Below are positions 25,799 through 35,674 of a stretch of 64,000 bases of DNA, piece by piece. The translations under genes were made by a program, and so were the position numbers. The DNA is from Pseudomonas sp. TTU2014-080ASC (GTDB lineage: Bacteria > Pseudomonadota > Gammaproteobacteria > Pseudomonadales > Pseudomonadaceae), in NCBI RefSeq assembly GCF_001446935.1, contig NZ_LKKK01000002.1, forward strand, positions 434,001 to 498,000. Direction: 5' to 3'. The notes below the pieces were generated by a model. It was not told the origin of the DNA. It worked only from the letters and a program-made list of their open reading frames with translations, and did not search any database. Every line of letters starts with the position of its first letter. Positions within the stretch are counted from its first letter, which is position 1.

Positions 25799-27965
25799 CC
25801 CAAAAGCGAGTTAGGTGTGAAACTAAAGGCTGATTTCGGCCTTTGTTTTCCCAGTTTTTATCCATCACTTGATTCCATATTTTGAAGTTCTTCGCACCAT
25901 CACATTGTCCCCTTCCATCATTTAAGGAGACTCCTGCATGCAACTTCCACAACTCTTCTCGCCAGTGTTTAGCCAGCTCTGCATCCGGTGCTGCAAGGCC
26001 CAGTTCAGAATCTGTATGCAAACTGCGGGTATTGATATTGGCGGAGCTAAGCAGGCTGAAGACATCGTCCACCACCAGCAGTTTGGAGTGTACGTAGATA
26101 TCCCGGAAGTACGCTTGGTCGCCCTCAGCCAGAGTGCTGCCGGGGGCTGGTGTGCTGGTTGTGAGGGTGCCGATGACCACCTTTAGGCCTGGGATATCTT
26201 CCAAGGTGTAGGGCTTTTGGTCGTCGTCCTGATCATCCTTGGGTTTGTCGAGGTCGGGAATATCCTTTGCTTTGAGGCCACCCAAACGCTCTTCTATCTC
26301 AGGGGTTACACCTTTCTGCTCCAGTTCGCGGATTTGGCGTTGCAACTGCTCAATGCGGTTAAGCTGCCCCCGCCGCACATAAGGGTCGTTGTGCAGATTG
26401 GCTTGTGTGTACGCCAGCTGGCTGCGCTTGCGCAGCATTTCTTCAGCCAGGCTACGTTGCGCCTGGGGCATCAGTTGCTCCTGACCCAGCTCCTGCAACA
26501 TCGCGTAGGTAGTACTGGAGAAACTGCTGCTATTGGGGTTATTGGTTACTACGAACAGGTATAGATCCCTGTCTCTACCCCTCTCGATATACTTCGCTGC
26601 CAGCTCACGCAACTGCGTGGCAAACGCCGGATATCGGAAGTACTGGTTTTCGAAGTAAGCGTAGTTACGCACATTACCCAAAGCCTTGTGGTACAGCTCC
26701 AGAATTGAGGTTTCTGCTCCTTCTTGCGGTTGTGTACGGCAAATTTGCGCCATGCTGCTGCCCGCAGCCTTGAAGTCGGTAGGCTTGATGGCTTGGCGCT
26801 CGGCAAGCAGGCTATCTGCGCCCTTGTTGAACCATTTTTTGATCCAGAAGGTTTCCCGATCCCAGGCGGTGCTGAAGTTGTGATTCAGGTCATGCAGTAC
26901 TGGCCCTTGCACTTGCATGGACAGGTCCTGCCATGGGCCAAAGCCTGGGCTGCGCTTGGCCGCTTTGTCGTCGTACAGGTGGGCGCTGGTATCCCAGTAG
27001 TTGCGGTGCATGTTGTGGCCCATGACGAAGCCAACCGCGTTGGCGGTGTCTTCATAGTCAACCAGCACCATTTTCTGGTGGTGGCTGGCAAAGAAGATCA
27101 GCGCCAGCATGTGGCCAAAGGTGGTGTCTGGGGCTTCGCCTTTTATCAAGCGATAGAGGGTGGCCAGCCGACCTTTTTCTTTGACCATTTGCGGCCCGCG
27201 TATCACCGCATTCAGGGGTATTTCGCTGGAAAAGTCGCGGGTGCGGAACTCAACATTCTGCATGCGACCATCGTGCACGCGGTTAAACCATTCCCGCGTG
27301 TACTCTTCATCCTCTGGTGAGTATTGAGGTGCGCCGGAGCCGACAAGTTTGTTGTAGCCGCCCATGCCGTTCAGCTGATTTTCAATTCTAACCAGCGCTG
27401 CCTGCAGCTCTTTCTCCCGCTGCTCATAGCGGTATCCACTGGTGCCATAATACGGGAGCTCACCAGCGCGCAGCTTGGCCAGTTCATGCTGGTGCACCGT
27501 ACGGCTGTTTTCCCAATGGGTGCGAGTTTCTATATCCCCTTTTGAGGCGGCACGACTTTTTGTTACGCCAGAGCCGACTGCCGTTCCACCAGAGCCGAAC
27601 AAGCCATCACCGATCACTGTGTTTTCAACAAAATTGGCGACTGGGTTTTTCCAGATCAGCACCCGAACTTGGATACCGGCGCGGCCACAAGCATCCAGCA
27701 GCTCGCCGATGCGCTGGCTGTCAGGCTTAAAACGCATGGCTGGGTCAAAGCCCCAACTGATGATTTCGACACTTTTTCTCGCGTTTTGAATGGCATCGTG
27801 AACAGCGCCGAAGGCTGCTTCACCATTGATCAGCGGGGTTATGTGAATACCGGGGCGCGGTGGATACAGCGCCTTTCTGGCGAACCAATCCATGGTCAAC
27901 GAGGCTGACTTTTCTGTCTTGGGTACTAGCTGAATCGTTTCTTTGCTGTAGTCGGTAGTCGTCAT
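25764..27965 (-). CDS. T6SS antibacterial phospholipase D effector (Tle5/PldB-like)
   Basis: A 733-residue protein with no signal peptide and two HKD motifs of the phospholipase D superfamily: HQKMVLVD within HHQKMVLVDYED (about 298) and HSKLLVVD in DIYVHSKLLVVDD (about 623), the second followed by SSANINTRSLHTDSELGL. Long Tle5 effectors cut phosphatidylethanolamine in the target periplasm. It follows a VgrG whose tail carries an extra domain, and precedes a signal-peptide-bearing Sel1 protein, the usual VgrG-effector-immunity order. The ATG has AGGGAG upstream. Confidence 0.9.
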   Translation of the reverse strand: MTTTDYSKETIQLVPKTEKSASLTMDWFARKALYPPRPGIHITPLINGEAAFGAVHDAIQNARKSVEIISWGFDPAMRFKPDSQRIGELLDACGRAGIQVRVLIWKNPVANFVENTVIGDGLFGSGGTAVGSGVTKSRAASKGDIETRTHWENSRTVHQHELAKLRAGELPYYGTSGYRYEQREKELQAALVRIENQLNGMGGYNKLVGSGAPQYSPEDEEYTREWFNRVHDGRMQNVEFRTRDFSSEIPLNAVIRGPQMVKEKGRLATLYRLIKGEAPDTTFGHMLALIFFASHHQKMVLVDYEDTANAVGFVMGHNMHRNYWDTSAHLYDDKAAKRSPGFGPWQDLSMQVQGPVLHDLNHNFSTAWDRETFWIKKWFNKGADSLLAERQAIKPTDFKAAGSSMAQICRTQPQEGAETSILELYHKALGNVRNYAYFENQYFRYPAFATQLRELAAKYIERGRDRDLYLFVVTNNPNSSSFSSTTYAMLQELGQEQLMPQAQRSLAEEMLRKRSQLAYTQANLHNDPYVRRGQLNRIEQLQRQIRELEQKGVTPEIEERLGGLKAKDIPDLDKPKDDQDDDQKPYTLEDIPGLKVVIGTLTTSTPAPGSTLAEGDQAYFRDIYVHSKLLVVDDVFSLLSSANINTRSLHTDSELGLAAPDAELAKHWREELWKLHAGVSLNDGRGQCDGAKNFKIWNQVMDKNWENKGRNQPLVSHLTRFWDVETPYAKAMD

Positions 27966-27982
27966 GTAATAGCTCCCTGCTC

Positions 27983-30352
27983 TTACTGGCTGTTCGGCTT
28001 GCCTGCCGGGTTCAAGGCTGCGCTGCGGTAGTCATCCGGCGTATCTAGCGGCTCAAGCTGTTCTGCCTGCGCCTGGTAATCCCGATAGCCTTTGCGGGCA
28101 AGTTGTTGGCTCGGCAAAGTTGGCTGGCTGCTCTCTTCTTTCGCCTCAATGTCAAAGCGGTGGCCATTCACCAATTCGACTGCGTAGGTTTGCGTGCCGG
28201 GGATGTGTTCGAATGTGATTAGCCCATCCGGGCCGGTTAGCCCCTCTTGGATAGGCGCTCCATCGGCAAACAATGTGTAAGGCTCATCTGCATAGCCCGG
28301 TAGCCCCGGTAGTGGGCTTACCACTGCGTTTAGTTTGTGTATGACATCCGGTGCCGGTTGCGAGATCGCGCGGTCTAGCAGGTCACCTGCCCGACTGAAA
28401 TCGACCGGCAGCGGGATTAAAGGCAGAAAGCTGGCATTCCCGGAGCCTTTCCCCGGCGACCCGCCCGCATTCACCTTCACAATCGGGCCACTCATGGTGA
28501 TGCCGCCGGGGTCGAGTTTGATAAAGCTGCCGCCTGCGGCGATGGTCAGTTCGGTGCCGGCTTCGATGACCATTTTTTGTCCGGCTTTGAGGTGGATTTC
28601 GCGGCCGGCTTTGGTCAGTTGGGCGGTGCCGAGTTTGATGTGCTGGCTGATGCCAACGGTGAGGTGGTCGTCGGGTTTTACTTCGACTTTACGGTCGGCG
28701 CGGACGGTGAGGTGTTCTTCGGCTTTTAGCTCGGTGAAGCTGTTGGCTTCGCCCAGGTCATGGCGTTCGTTGCCGACCCGAATCTTCTGGTCGTTCTCGA
28801 CGTTTTCGTCCCAGTCGCGTTGGGCGTGCAGGTAGATTTGCTCCGCGCCCTTTTTGTCTTCAATACGAAATTCGTTGTAGCCACCACCGCCCGGTGTGCT
28901 GAGGGTTTTGAAGGTGCTGCGGGTTTTATTTGCAGGCAGTTCATACGGCGGCATGTGTTTGGCGTGGAACAGGCATCCAGTCACCAGCGGCTGGTCCGGG
29001 TCGCTTTCAAGGAAGGTCACCAGCACTTCCATGCCGATACGCGGTATCGCCACACCGCCGTAGCGGTCGCCTGCCCAGTTGGAGGCGACGCGCAGCCAGC
29101 AGCTGGTTTTGTCGTCGGCCTGGCCTTCGCGATCCCAGTGGAATTGCACTTTGATGCGGCCGTATTGGTCGCAGTGGATTTCTTCACCTTTGGGACCGGT
29201 GACAACGGCAGTCTGGCTGCCGAGCATGCGCGGTTTCGGGTGCTTTAGTGGCGGGCGGAACGGCACGTCCCACGGTGTGGCGGTAAAGCGGTTTCTATAA
29301 CCCTGCTGGAAGCCGTCTGACTTATCGGTATGGCTGGTGACGGACTCCTCCAGCACTTGCGGCTGTTTACCTTCGTGCAGGACTTGGTGCAGCAGCCACA
29401 GGTCATTGTAGTCGGCGCGCGGGTGCTCGCTGAGTTCGAGGAAGTGCCCGCTAAGCAGCATCGGCTGGTCGCTGCGGCCTTCGGCAAGGCGATAGTCGCT
29501 GCGGTGACGTTCAAGGTTGCGCTTGCTCAGGTGCTTGCCGCGATCTCGCTCGCTGAAGCGACCGGGGTAATCGTAATCTTCCAGATCCGGTTGCTGCTTG
29601 TTGCTCTCTGGCTGATCGCCCTTGTATTCGGCATGCATGAGCACGCTGGGCTTCTCAAAATCGTAATCACGGCGGCTGACGCGGCTGGTGCGGGTCTCCA
29701 CACGTACGCTGAAGTTTTTGACTACGCCCTCATCGGCGACTAGGCCGCTGTCTTGCTGGTACGCAGTCGGCTGGCCGAATGAGCTGAAGGAACTCTGGTC
29801 GTCGCCGAATATCAGCACGTGGCCGTCTTTGCTGTGCTGGAAGTGGTAGTGAATGCCTTCTTCCTCACACAGGCGCTGAATAAAGTGCAGGTCGGTTTCG
29901 TCGTACTGCACGCAGTATTCACGCTCAGGGTAGACGGTCGGGCCTAAGGTGAACTGGTAGGCTCCGGAAAGAATGCCGTGCTCTTCCAGCACTTGAGCAA
30001 CGATCTGCGGGACGGTCAGGTGCTGGAAGATTCGCTGATTGGTGCGCAAACCGAGGTAAGAGAGTTGCGGGACGATACTCAAGCCATAACGATGCAAGCG
30101 CTTGCCGGACTCTCCAACTGAGGCCTGATAAATCAGGCCGTGGATGCCCAGCCCGTCAGGCGTAAAACCGAGAAACACCGGTTGGTGCAGCAGCTCGGCC
30201 AGGTCGATGTTGGGGTTTTCGCTGACCGCCTCAACCTCAATACGATAGGGCTGGCTGATGGCTTCGCGGCCCTGAAAGGCGAGCACTTGCAGATCGTGCT
30301 TGAGGCCGGGAATGTCCAGGCTGAAGTGGGTTTCGTTGGCTGGGTTGAACAT
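27983..30352 (-). CDS. vgrG: T6SS spike protein VgrG with C-terminal extension (module A)
   Basis: The 789-residue protein contains the gp27-like part (about 1-370, with YCVQYDETDLHFIQRLCEEE near 148), the gp5 OB-fold (WLRVASNWAGDRYGGVAIPR near 420), a DUF2345 beta-helix (about 480-650) and an extra tail. The tail segment PGYADEPYTLFADG..EGLTGPDGLITFEHIPGTQTYAVEL (about 698-745) looks like a transthyretin-type beta-domain, which in other VgrGs recruits the cargo lipase. Here it likely carries the Tle5 encoded 17 bases downstream. Confidence 0.94.
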   Translation of the reverse strand: MFNPANETHFSLDIPGLKHDLQVLAFQGREAISQPYRIEVEAVSENPNIDLAELLHQPVFLGFTPDGLGIHGLIYQASVGESGKRLHRYGLSIVPQLSYLGLRTNQRIFQHLTVPQIVAQVLEEHGILSGAYQFTLGPTVYPEREYCVQYDETDLHFIQRLCEEEGIHYHFQHSKDGHVLIFGDDQSSFSSFGQPTAYQQDSGLVADEGVVKNFSVRVETRTSRVSRRDYDFEKPSVLMHAEYKGDQPESNKQQPDLEDYDYPGRFSERDRGKHLSKRNLERHRSDYRLAEGRSDQPMLLSGHFLELSEHPRADYNDLWLLHQVLHEGKQPQVLEESVTSHTDKSDGFQQGYRNRFTATPWDVPFRPPLKHPKPRMLGSQTAVVTGPKGEEIHCDQYGRIKVQFHWDREGQADDKTSCWLRVASNWAGDRYGGVAIPRIGMEVLVTFLESDPDQPLVTGCLFHAKHMPPYELPANKTRSTFKTLSTPGGGGYNEFRIEDKKGAEQIYLHAQRDWDENVENDQKIRVGNERHDLGEANSFTELKAEEHLTVRADRKVEVKPDDHLTVGISQHIKLGTAQLTKAGREIHLKAGQKMVIEAGTELTIAAGGSFIKLDPGGITMSGPIVKVNAGGSPGKGSGNASFLPLIPLPVDFSRAGDLLDRAISQPAPDVIHKLNAVVSPLPGLPGYADEPYTLFADGAPIQEGLTGPDGLITFEHIPGTQTYAVELVNGHRFDIEAKEESSQPTLPSQQLARKGYRDYQAQAEQLEPLDTPDDYRSAALNPAGKPNSQ

Positions 30353-30391
30353 AGCAATATCCTTTTAAGTCATCGTCCTTAAAGGCCGCGT

Positions 30392-31399
30392 TTAGCGACG
30401 CCCGAACCAGCGTTTCCAGCGCGAAGGTGCAGGTCGGCGGAACGTTTCAAGTAACTCGGCACAGGTAATCGTGCGTTGAGACTCTTCAAAGGCCAACGCG
30501 GTACGCAACGCAGGCCAGCAGTGTGACGGTAAGTGTTCAGGGCCGCGCAGTTGTTGATCTAACTCTGTGATCTTTGCCTGTTTGGCGCTCAGGCGACGGA
30601 AGGGATGCCTGCCGCTGGTTAGCTCATAAATAACGCAGGCAATCGCATATACATCAGTTGCCGGACTGATGGGCGCTCCTTCCAATAATTCCAATGCGGC
30701 ATAGCGCGGCGTCCAAGCTGAAAAACGTTTGCGGCACAGGCGCGGTAGACCGGGCAATATGCCTTCAAGAGGCTGGCCAAGACCGTAATCAAAAAGGCGT
30801 AGACCGTCGTCGTTGAGGATCACGTTACTGGGCTTTATGTCGCCATGCAGTACGCCCAGGCTGTGCGAGTAATTAAGAGCATCGAGCAGGGCGCAGGTGA
30901 TTTCCTGCGCGTCGCTCCAGTCCACCCCATCGGGGTTGGTGCTAAGTAACTGATCCAGCGTTAGACCCTTAAGCAGCTCCAGAGTCAGGTAGGCGCGCTG
31001 GCTTTCTATGTCTACTTCGAAGTTGAAGAGTCGGACTACGTTGGGATGACGCAGACGCGCAGTGAGCGCGTATTCGCTATAGAGCAGGGCATTGGCGTCG
31101 GGGTATTCGGCGAAGTCGTCGTTGAGGGTTTTCAGGGCGACGTAAGGCTCTGGGTCGCCAAACTGCTCACGCAGCAAATCACGCGCCCGGTAGACCGCTC
31201 CCATACCGCCAACACCGAGCAGGCGCTCAATCTTGTAGCGCCCGCTGAGTACTTCAGGTAAGTCCGTTGGGGCGGTTGCGGCTTTCTCCTTCACCGCCTC
31301 CGGTGCAGGTTCAGCCGCAGTCTTGGCCAGGGCGAAATAGGTGAGGTCGCTGGCGGGTGGCTGATGGGCATTAGTCGCTTCGGACAGAGATCGGTTCAT
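30392..31399 (-). CDS. stk1: T6SS serine/threonine protein kinase Stk1-like
   Basis: Placed at ATG 31399 (335 residues), which has GAGG nine bases upstream; a reading eight codons longer lacks this. After a Pro/Ala-rich leader (1-60) comes a Hanks-type kinase: GVGGMGAVYRARD glycine loop (about 69-81), the Lys in YVALKTL, LHGDIKPSNVIL catalytic loop with HGD in place of HRD, DYG in place of DFG, and PRYAALELLEG. No membrane segment is seen. It pairs with the phosphatase just upstream, as in H2-T6SS, where this couple tunes secretion after assembly. Confidence 0.9.
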   Translation of the reverse strand: MNRSLSEATNAHQPPASDLTYFALAKTAAEPAPEAVKEKAATAPTDLPEVLSGRYKIERLLGVGGMGAVYRARDLLREQFGDPEPYVALKTLNDDFAEYPDANALLYSEYALTARLRHPNVVRLFNFEVDIESQRAYLTLELLKGLTLDQLLSTNPDGVDWSDAQEITCALLDALNYSHSLGVLHGDIKPSNVILNDDGLRLFDYGLGQPLEGILPGLPRLCRKRFSAWTPRYAALELLEGAPISPATDVYAIACVIYELTSGRHPFRRLSAKQAKITELDQQLRGPEHLPSHCWPALRTALAFEESQRTITCAELLETFRRPAPSRWKRWFGRR

Positions 31400-31409
31400 C
31401 CTTGAATCC

Positions 31410-32138
31410 TCACTGGCGAACAACGACTGCGCTGAGATTGTCCCGCGCCGGCCCGTCCAGCACCTGTTCGAACAGGCGGTGCAGGGTCAGCTGTGGCGAT
31501 GGCAGATTTAACGCTGCACTCAGCTGATCCACAGACAAACTGCCCCACAAGCCATCGCTACAGAGCATGAAGGTATCGCCAGGCAGGATATCCAGCTCCA
31601 GCAGTTCCAGTTTCAGCTCTTCAGCCGCTCCAATGGCGCGAGTGAGCGCCTGAGCTGAAGGGTGGCGGGCGGCGTCGCGGGGGCTCAGTTGCTGCTCATC
31701 GATCAACTGCTGTTGCAGCGTGTGATCGCGACTGAGCTGATAAAGCCGGCTGTTGCGCCACAGGTAACAGCGACTGTCGCCTGCCCACACGCATACGGCG
31801 CGGTTGTCTTCAATCAACAGGGCTACCACTGTGCTGCCGATTACCGGGTCAGGGTTTTCGGCAGTCACGGTCAACTCCTGGCCAAACAGGCGATTGAGCG
31901 TGTGCAGACGTTGACGCAGTTCGTCCAGGCGCTCCTGCAAGTTGCCGTTGCTGGGTTCTGCCAGCGTTTCAACAATCAGGCGGCTGGCGAGGGCACCGTT
32001 TTGGTGGCCGCCCATGCCATCGGCGACCACCCAAAGGCCCCGTTCTGGCAAATCCAGAACGGCGTCTTCATTGCGCTGGCGCACTTTGCCGGTGTCGCTG
32101 CGTGCGGCACTGCGCCAGCGTGTAGAAACTGCCGACAT
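31410..32138 (-). CDS. stp1: T6SS PP2C-type protein phosphatase Stp1-like
   Basis: A 242-residue PP2C/PppA-type phosphatase with metal-binding motifs RQRNEDAVLD (about 20-29), VVADGMGGHQNGALAS (about 37-52), VWAGDSRCYLWR, MLCSDGLWGSL and ARDNLSAVVV at the C-terminus. It should remove phosphates placed by the Stk1-like kinase. Its ATG shares a base with the tssM stop codon (TAATG), so the two are translationally coupled. Confidence 0.93.
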   Translation of the reverse strand: MSAVSTRWRSAARSDTGKVRQRNEDAVLDLPERGLWVVADGMGGHQNGALASRLIVETLAEPSNGNLQERLDELRQRLHTLNRLFGQELTVTAENPDPVIGSTVVALLIEDNRAVCVWAGDSRCYLWRNSRLYQLSRDHTLQQQLIDEQQLSPRDAARHPSAQALTRAIGAAEELKLELLELDILPGDTFMLCSDGLWGSLSVDQLSAALNLPSPQLTLHRLFEQVLDGPARDNLSAVVVRQ

Positions 32139-35100
32139 TACAACGCCGCCGGCAGTTTGAAGCTACGCAGCAGGCCCAGATCGAACGGGTTGGGCGAGCG
32201 TTGGCTGTGCAGCAGGTAGTTGGCACGCAGCCCGCCGAGATCAGCTTTGATCATCAGCACGTCGCGGCCACTGTGGTAATCCACCTGCATCAGGTCGATC
32301 AGGCGGAACAGCGACCATGGGCCGGTGTTCTTCTCGATCCCGACTTTACGCCCGGCGATTTCCTCCACAACCAATGTGGTGCGGCCTTCGTTAGCCGTGG
32401 CAGGCCAGCTGAAGGCAGTCTGCACAATCGGACCGTGGCGGTATTCCAGCGTTTTATCACCGAAGGTGAAATCAGCCCGGCTGAGGTTGGAGTCCAGTGA
32501 GTAAGGCTCCAGTTTGAACAACACCTTCGGCTCGTTCGGGTCTTCGGCGAAGAACATGCGGCGGATGGTCTGCGCGTTGCTCATTTGCAGCAGGAACTCG
32601 CGGGACAGCGGCAAGGTGCGGCCATCAACACGGCGCATCTGATACTGACCGGCACTGCCTCTGACAAATGGCTTGAGGTAGTTGTCGAAGAATCGATCAG
32701 CAATGCCCTGAGCCTTGAAGAACTCACGGAAATCAGCCACAGCCACATCGCTCGCGCTGTGTGCGGTGAACGGATAACGCTCTTTCAGCGATGTGGTGTA
32801 AGCGGCATATAGCTCGCTTCTGTAACGCTGATCCAGGTAGTGATAGGCATCGTTGAGCACCAGTGCCCAGGTGTCTTCGGCGAGTAGCGTCAGCCAGCCG
32901 TTCAGTGGCTGGGGTAGACGGGCTGCGCTGGAGCGGACCTGATTGATAGCATCGCGCTGACCGCTCATACGGGATTTGGCCAGTTCGAATGCCGCCTGAT
33001 CAGGTGCACTGGCGTTAGCCAGACCGGTCAGCTGCATTTGCAGGGCATCCAGTGCCTGCAAGCTGGCAGCCAGCTCAGGGCCTGCGCCTCCGTTATCGTC
33101 CAGCAGGCGATGCAGTTGCTCGAAGCGACGTTCCAGTGACTTACGCGCAGTATCCGGCAGCTTGACCAGTTTCTCCTGAGCCTTTTCTGCAGCGGCAGCG
33201 GCCAGTTTAGCGGCCTTGCCGACTTTACCTTTAGCACCGCTCAGCGCTTCGGCTGCTGCGCCGGCGTCATCAGCCGCCTCGGCAAGGCCTTTGAAGCGGG
33301 TGTTGTCGCGGATTTCCACCAGCAGTTGCAGCAGCGGCGAGTTGGCCGCAGTCAGGCCGGCCAGTTGCTGGGCACCCTGAGTGGTGTTGCCAATTGGGTC
33401 CAGTGACAGCTTGGCGATGGCATCGGACCAGTAGTTGGCGTAGTCGCGGAAGTACAGCTGCTCCATCTCCACCAGCAAACGACTGAGGTCGTTGCTGCTG
33501 AGGGTTTCGCCTTCTCCCAAGACCCAGTTGTCACGCAGGATTTCACGCACCAGCTCAGCGCCCTGAGCAGTGAAAATCTTCTGGTAGCCAGCCTGGGTGT
33601 AGAAGCCCGGAATGCTGTAATCACTGCCTGCGAACAGGGCAGCTTGTGGACCGAGCTTTTGGCTCAGACGGTATTCCGGCAGGCTACGTGCCTGTTCGCG
33701 GAGCATGCGGTAGACCACATTGGCCAGGGATTCACTGCGCAGTACCTGACGGGCTTGCGCCACCAGTGGCTCGTTCAGCGAGTAAGGGGTAAATGACTCA
33801 CTCAGCAGGCGCTCGAAATGCTCATTCAGGCCGCGTTGCCCGGCACTGTTACCGGAATAACGCAGGGACCAATCGGCTGCCATCCATTCTTGCAGGAAGG
33901 TTTTGTCGCGACGGTCTTCCAGGTTAAGCATCAGATAGGCGCGCAGGCTGTTGAGCAGGGTTTCACGGTCGTCCAGGTTGGCGCGGATTTGCGCCTCCAG
34001 TTGACGGCCTACGCGGCTCAGCAGCTGGTTTTCCAGCTCGGCGCGATAAGCGCGGTACAGGGTTGGGGCAACCTTTTCGCCCTGATACAGGCCGGTGCGA
34101 TCCAGATACGACACATCGCCTACCGGAGGGAACACCTTAGTCGCTGCGTAGGTGTGATCCAGCGCAGGCAGAACGCGCAAGGTGTCGTCCTGCACGCTCA
34201 GTTGCTTGTGCTCCTGCGTGAGCTTCTGTGCCAGGTTGCGCAGTTGCTCCAGACGGCCGTTGTTGCTGGAGAAACCGTTGGCCCAGATCAGGCCGAATAC
34301 CACCAAACACGCCAGGGCGATGGCGTACATGGCGCGCTGGCCCCAGTCGATGCGGCGCACTTCTTTTTTGTCCAGCCCGGCCAGATCAGCCTCAGGGAAG
34401 ATCACCTGGCTCAGCAGATGGTGGATAAAGCGCGCTTTACCTGTGCGGAACACAGGCAGTGCACTGCTGGCCAGGCCAAGGTTGCGACCAATACCGCTGG
34501 TGCTTTCATCCAGTGTTTCTTTGAGCTGCGGCGCGCTGGTCAGGTAGAAGCCGCGCAGTTGGCTGGCGCGCTGGTAGCGGTTGCCGCTGAAGGCCAGTTC
34601 GATAAACAGGCACAGACGCTCACCGAGCAGGCCAAGCTGATGCGGGAAGTCGAGAATACGGCCACGGCGCTGAGTGTCACGCTCCTGGTGCATACGCAGG
34701 ATGACCTGGCTGTTGAGGCGATGCAGCAGGGCCTCGAACTCGTTGCGCACTACTTGTACGTCGGTCGGGTTCTGGTTTTTGCGGAAGCTTGCCCCCAGCA
34801 CCTGATCGCTTTCTTCACGTGACAGCTGATCGAAGAACTCTTCAAAACCGAGGACTTTGTCGGCTTTGCTCAGCACCAGATAAACCGGCACATCGACGCC
34901 CAGGCGCTGATGGATTTCCTGCAGACGCATGCGGGTCTGACGGGCCAGTTTCTCCAGCTCGACTTCGCTTTCGTTTTGCAGTTGATCAACCGGAATATTC
35001 ACCAGCACGCCATTGAGTGGACGCGCCCGGCGTTTGCGCAACAGGCCAAGCAGAGTCTGCCAGGCGCTGCCGTCTACCGCCTGATCGGGCTGCGTCAGGT

Positions 35101-35674
35101 AGCGGCCTGCGGTGTCGATCAGCACTGCGTGATCAGCAAAATACCAGTCGGCATAACGGGTGCCGGAAACGTCTTTGGTCAGGCGTTGTTCTTCACCACG
35201 GTTAAGTGGGAAGTCGAGGCCGGAGAAGTCCAGCAGGCTGGTTTTGCCTGCGCCCTGAGGGCCGATCAGCAGGTACCAGGGCAGGTCATTACGCCAGCGT
35301 TCGCTGCGCCCGCGGTAGAAGCTGGAACGCTTGAGGGTATGTAGCGCCTGCTTGAAGCGCTGGCGCAGTTCCATCTGCTCATCATTGACCTGACCTTCAC
35401 GGCGCAGGCGCTCCTGGGCAGCCTCGTCATCTTCTTCGGCCTTCTTGCGAGCCGTTGCCTTCCAGTTGGCGTAAACCATGCACAAGCCCCAGATCAGGAC
35501 CAATGCACAGATCGTCAGCAGGCGGCTGACGGGGGATTCCCAGAACTTGTAATCATCAATAGCCAGCAGTGGGCCGGCAAACCAGATTAACAGAGCCAGA
35601 ATGAGGACCAGGAATAGGCTCCAGACCCATGTTTTGCGGAAAAAAGCCGCTAATTTGCTGAAAAAGCTCTTCAT
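32138..35674 (-). CDS. tssM: T6SS membrane-complex protein TssM (IcmF)
   Basis: The 1178-residue IcmF protein has two N-terminal membrane segments (about 14-34 and 46-68), a cytoplasmic NTPase-like domain with Walker A GPQGAGKTSLLD (about 138-149), a third membrane segment (about 443-463, YAIALACLVVFGLIW), and a large periplasmic part ending in the TssJ-binding beta-rich C-terminus (DLGLLRSFKLPAAL). With TssL and TssJ it forms the channel through the envelope. The Walker motif is intact, unlike in some homologues. Confidence 0.95.
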   Translation of the reverse strand: MKSFFSKLAAFFRKTWVWSLFLVLILALLIWFAGPLLAIDDYKFWESPVSRLLTICALVLIWGLCMVYANWKATARKKAEEDDEAAQERLRREGQVNDEQMELRQRFKQALHTLKRSSFYRGRSERWRNDLPWYLLIGPQGAGKTSLLDFSGLDFPLNRGEEQRLTKDVSGTRYADWYFADHAVLIDTAGRYLTQPDQAVDGSAWQTLLGLLRKRRARPLNGVLVNIPVDQLQNESEVELEKLARQTRMRLQEIHQRLGVDVPVYLVLSKADKVLGFEEFFDQLSREESDQVLGASFRKNQNPTDVQVVRNEFEALLHRLNSQVILRMHQERDTQRRGRILDFPHQLGLLGERLCLFIELAFSGNRYQRASQLRGFYLTSAPQLKETLDESTSGIGRNLGLASSALPVFRTGKARFIHHLLSQVIFPEADLAGLDKKEVRRIDWGQRAMYAIALACLVVFGLIWANGFSSNNGRLEQLRNLAQKLTQEHKQLSVQDDTLRVLPALDHTYAATKVFPPVGDVSYLDRTGLYQGEKVAPTLYRAYRAELENQLLSRVGRQLEAQIRANLDDRETLLNSLRAYLMLNLEDRRDKTFLQEWMAADWSLRYSGNSAGQRGLNEHFERLLSESFTPYSLNEPLVAQARQVLRSESLANVVYRMLREQARSLPEYRLSQKLGPQAALFAGSDYSIPGFYTQAGYQKIFTAQGAELVREILRDNWVLGEGETLSSNDLSRLLVEMEQLYFRDYANYWSDAIAKLSLDPIGNTTQGAQQLAGLTAANSPLLQLLVEIRDNTRFKGLAEAADDAGAAAEALSGAKGKVGKAAKLAAAAAEKAQEKLVKLPDTARKSLERRFEQLHRLLDDNGGAGPELAASLQALDALQMQLTGLANASAPDQAAFELAKSRMSGQRDAINQVRSSAARLPQPLNGWLTLLAEDTWALVLNDAYHYLDQRYRSELYAAYTTSLKERYPFTAHSASDVAVADFREFFKAQGIADRFFDNYLKPFVRGSAGQYQMRRVDGRTLPLSREFLLQMSNAQTIRRMFFAEDPNEPKVLFKLEPYSLDSNLSRADFTFGDKTLEYRHGPIVQTAFSWPATANEGRTTLVVEEIAGRKVGIEKNTGPWSLFRLIDLMQVDYHSGRDVLMIKADLGGLRANYLLHSQRSPNPFDLGLLRSFKLPAAL

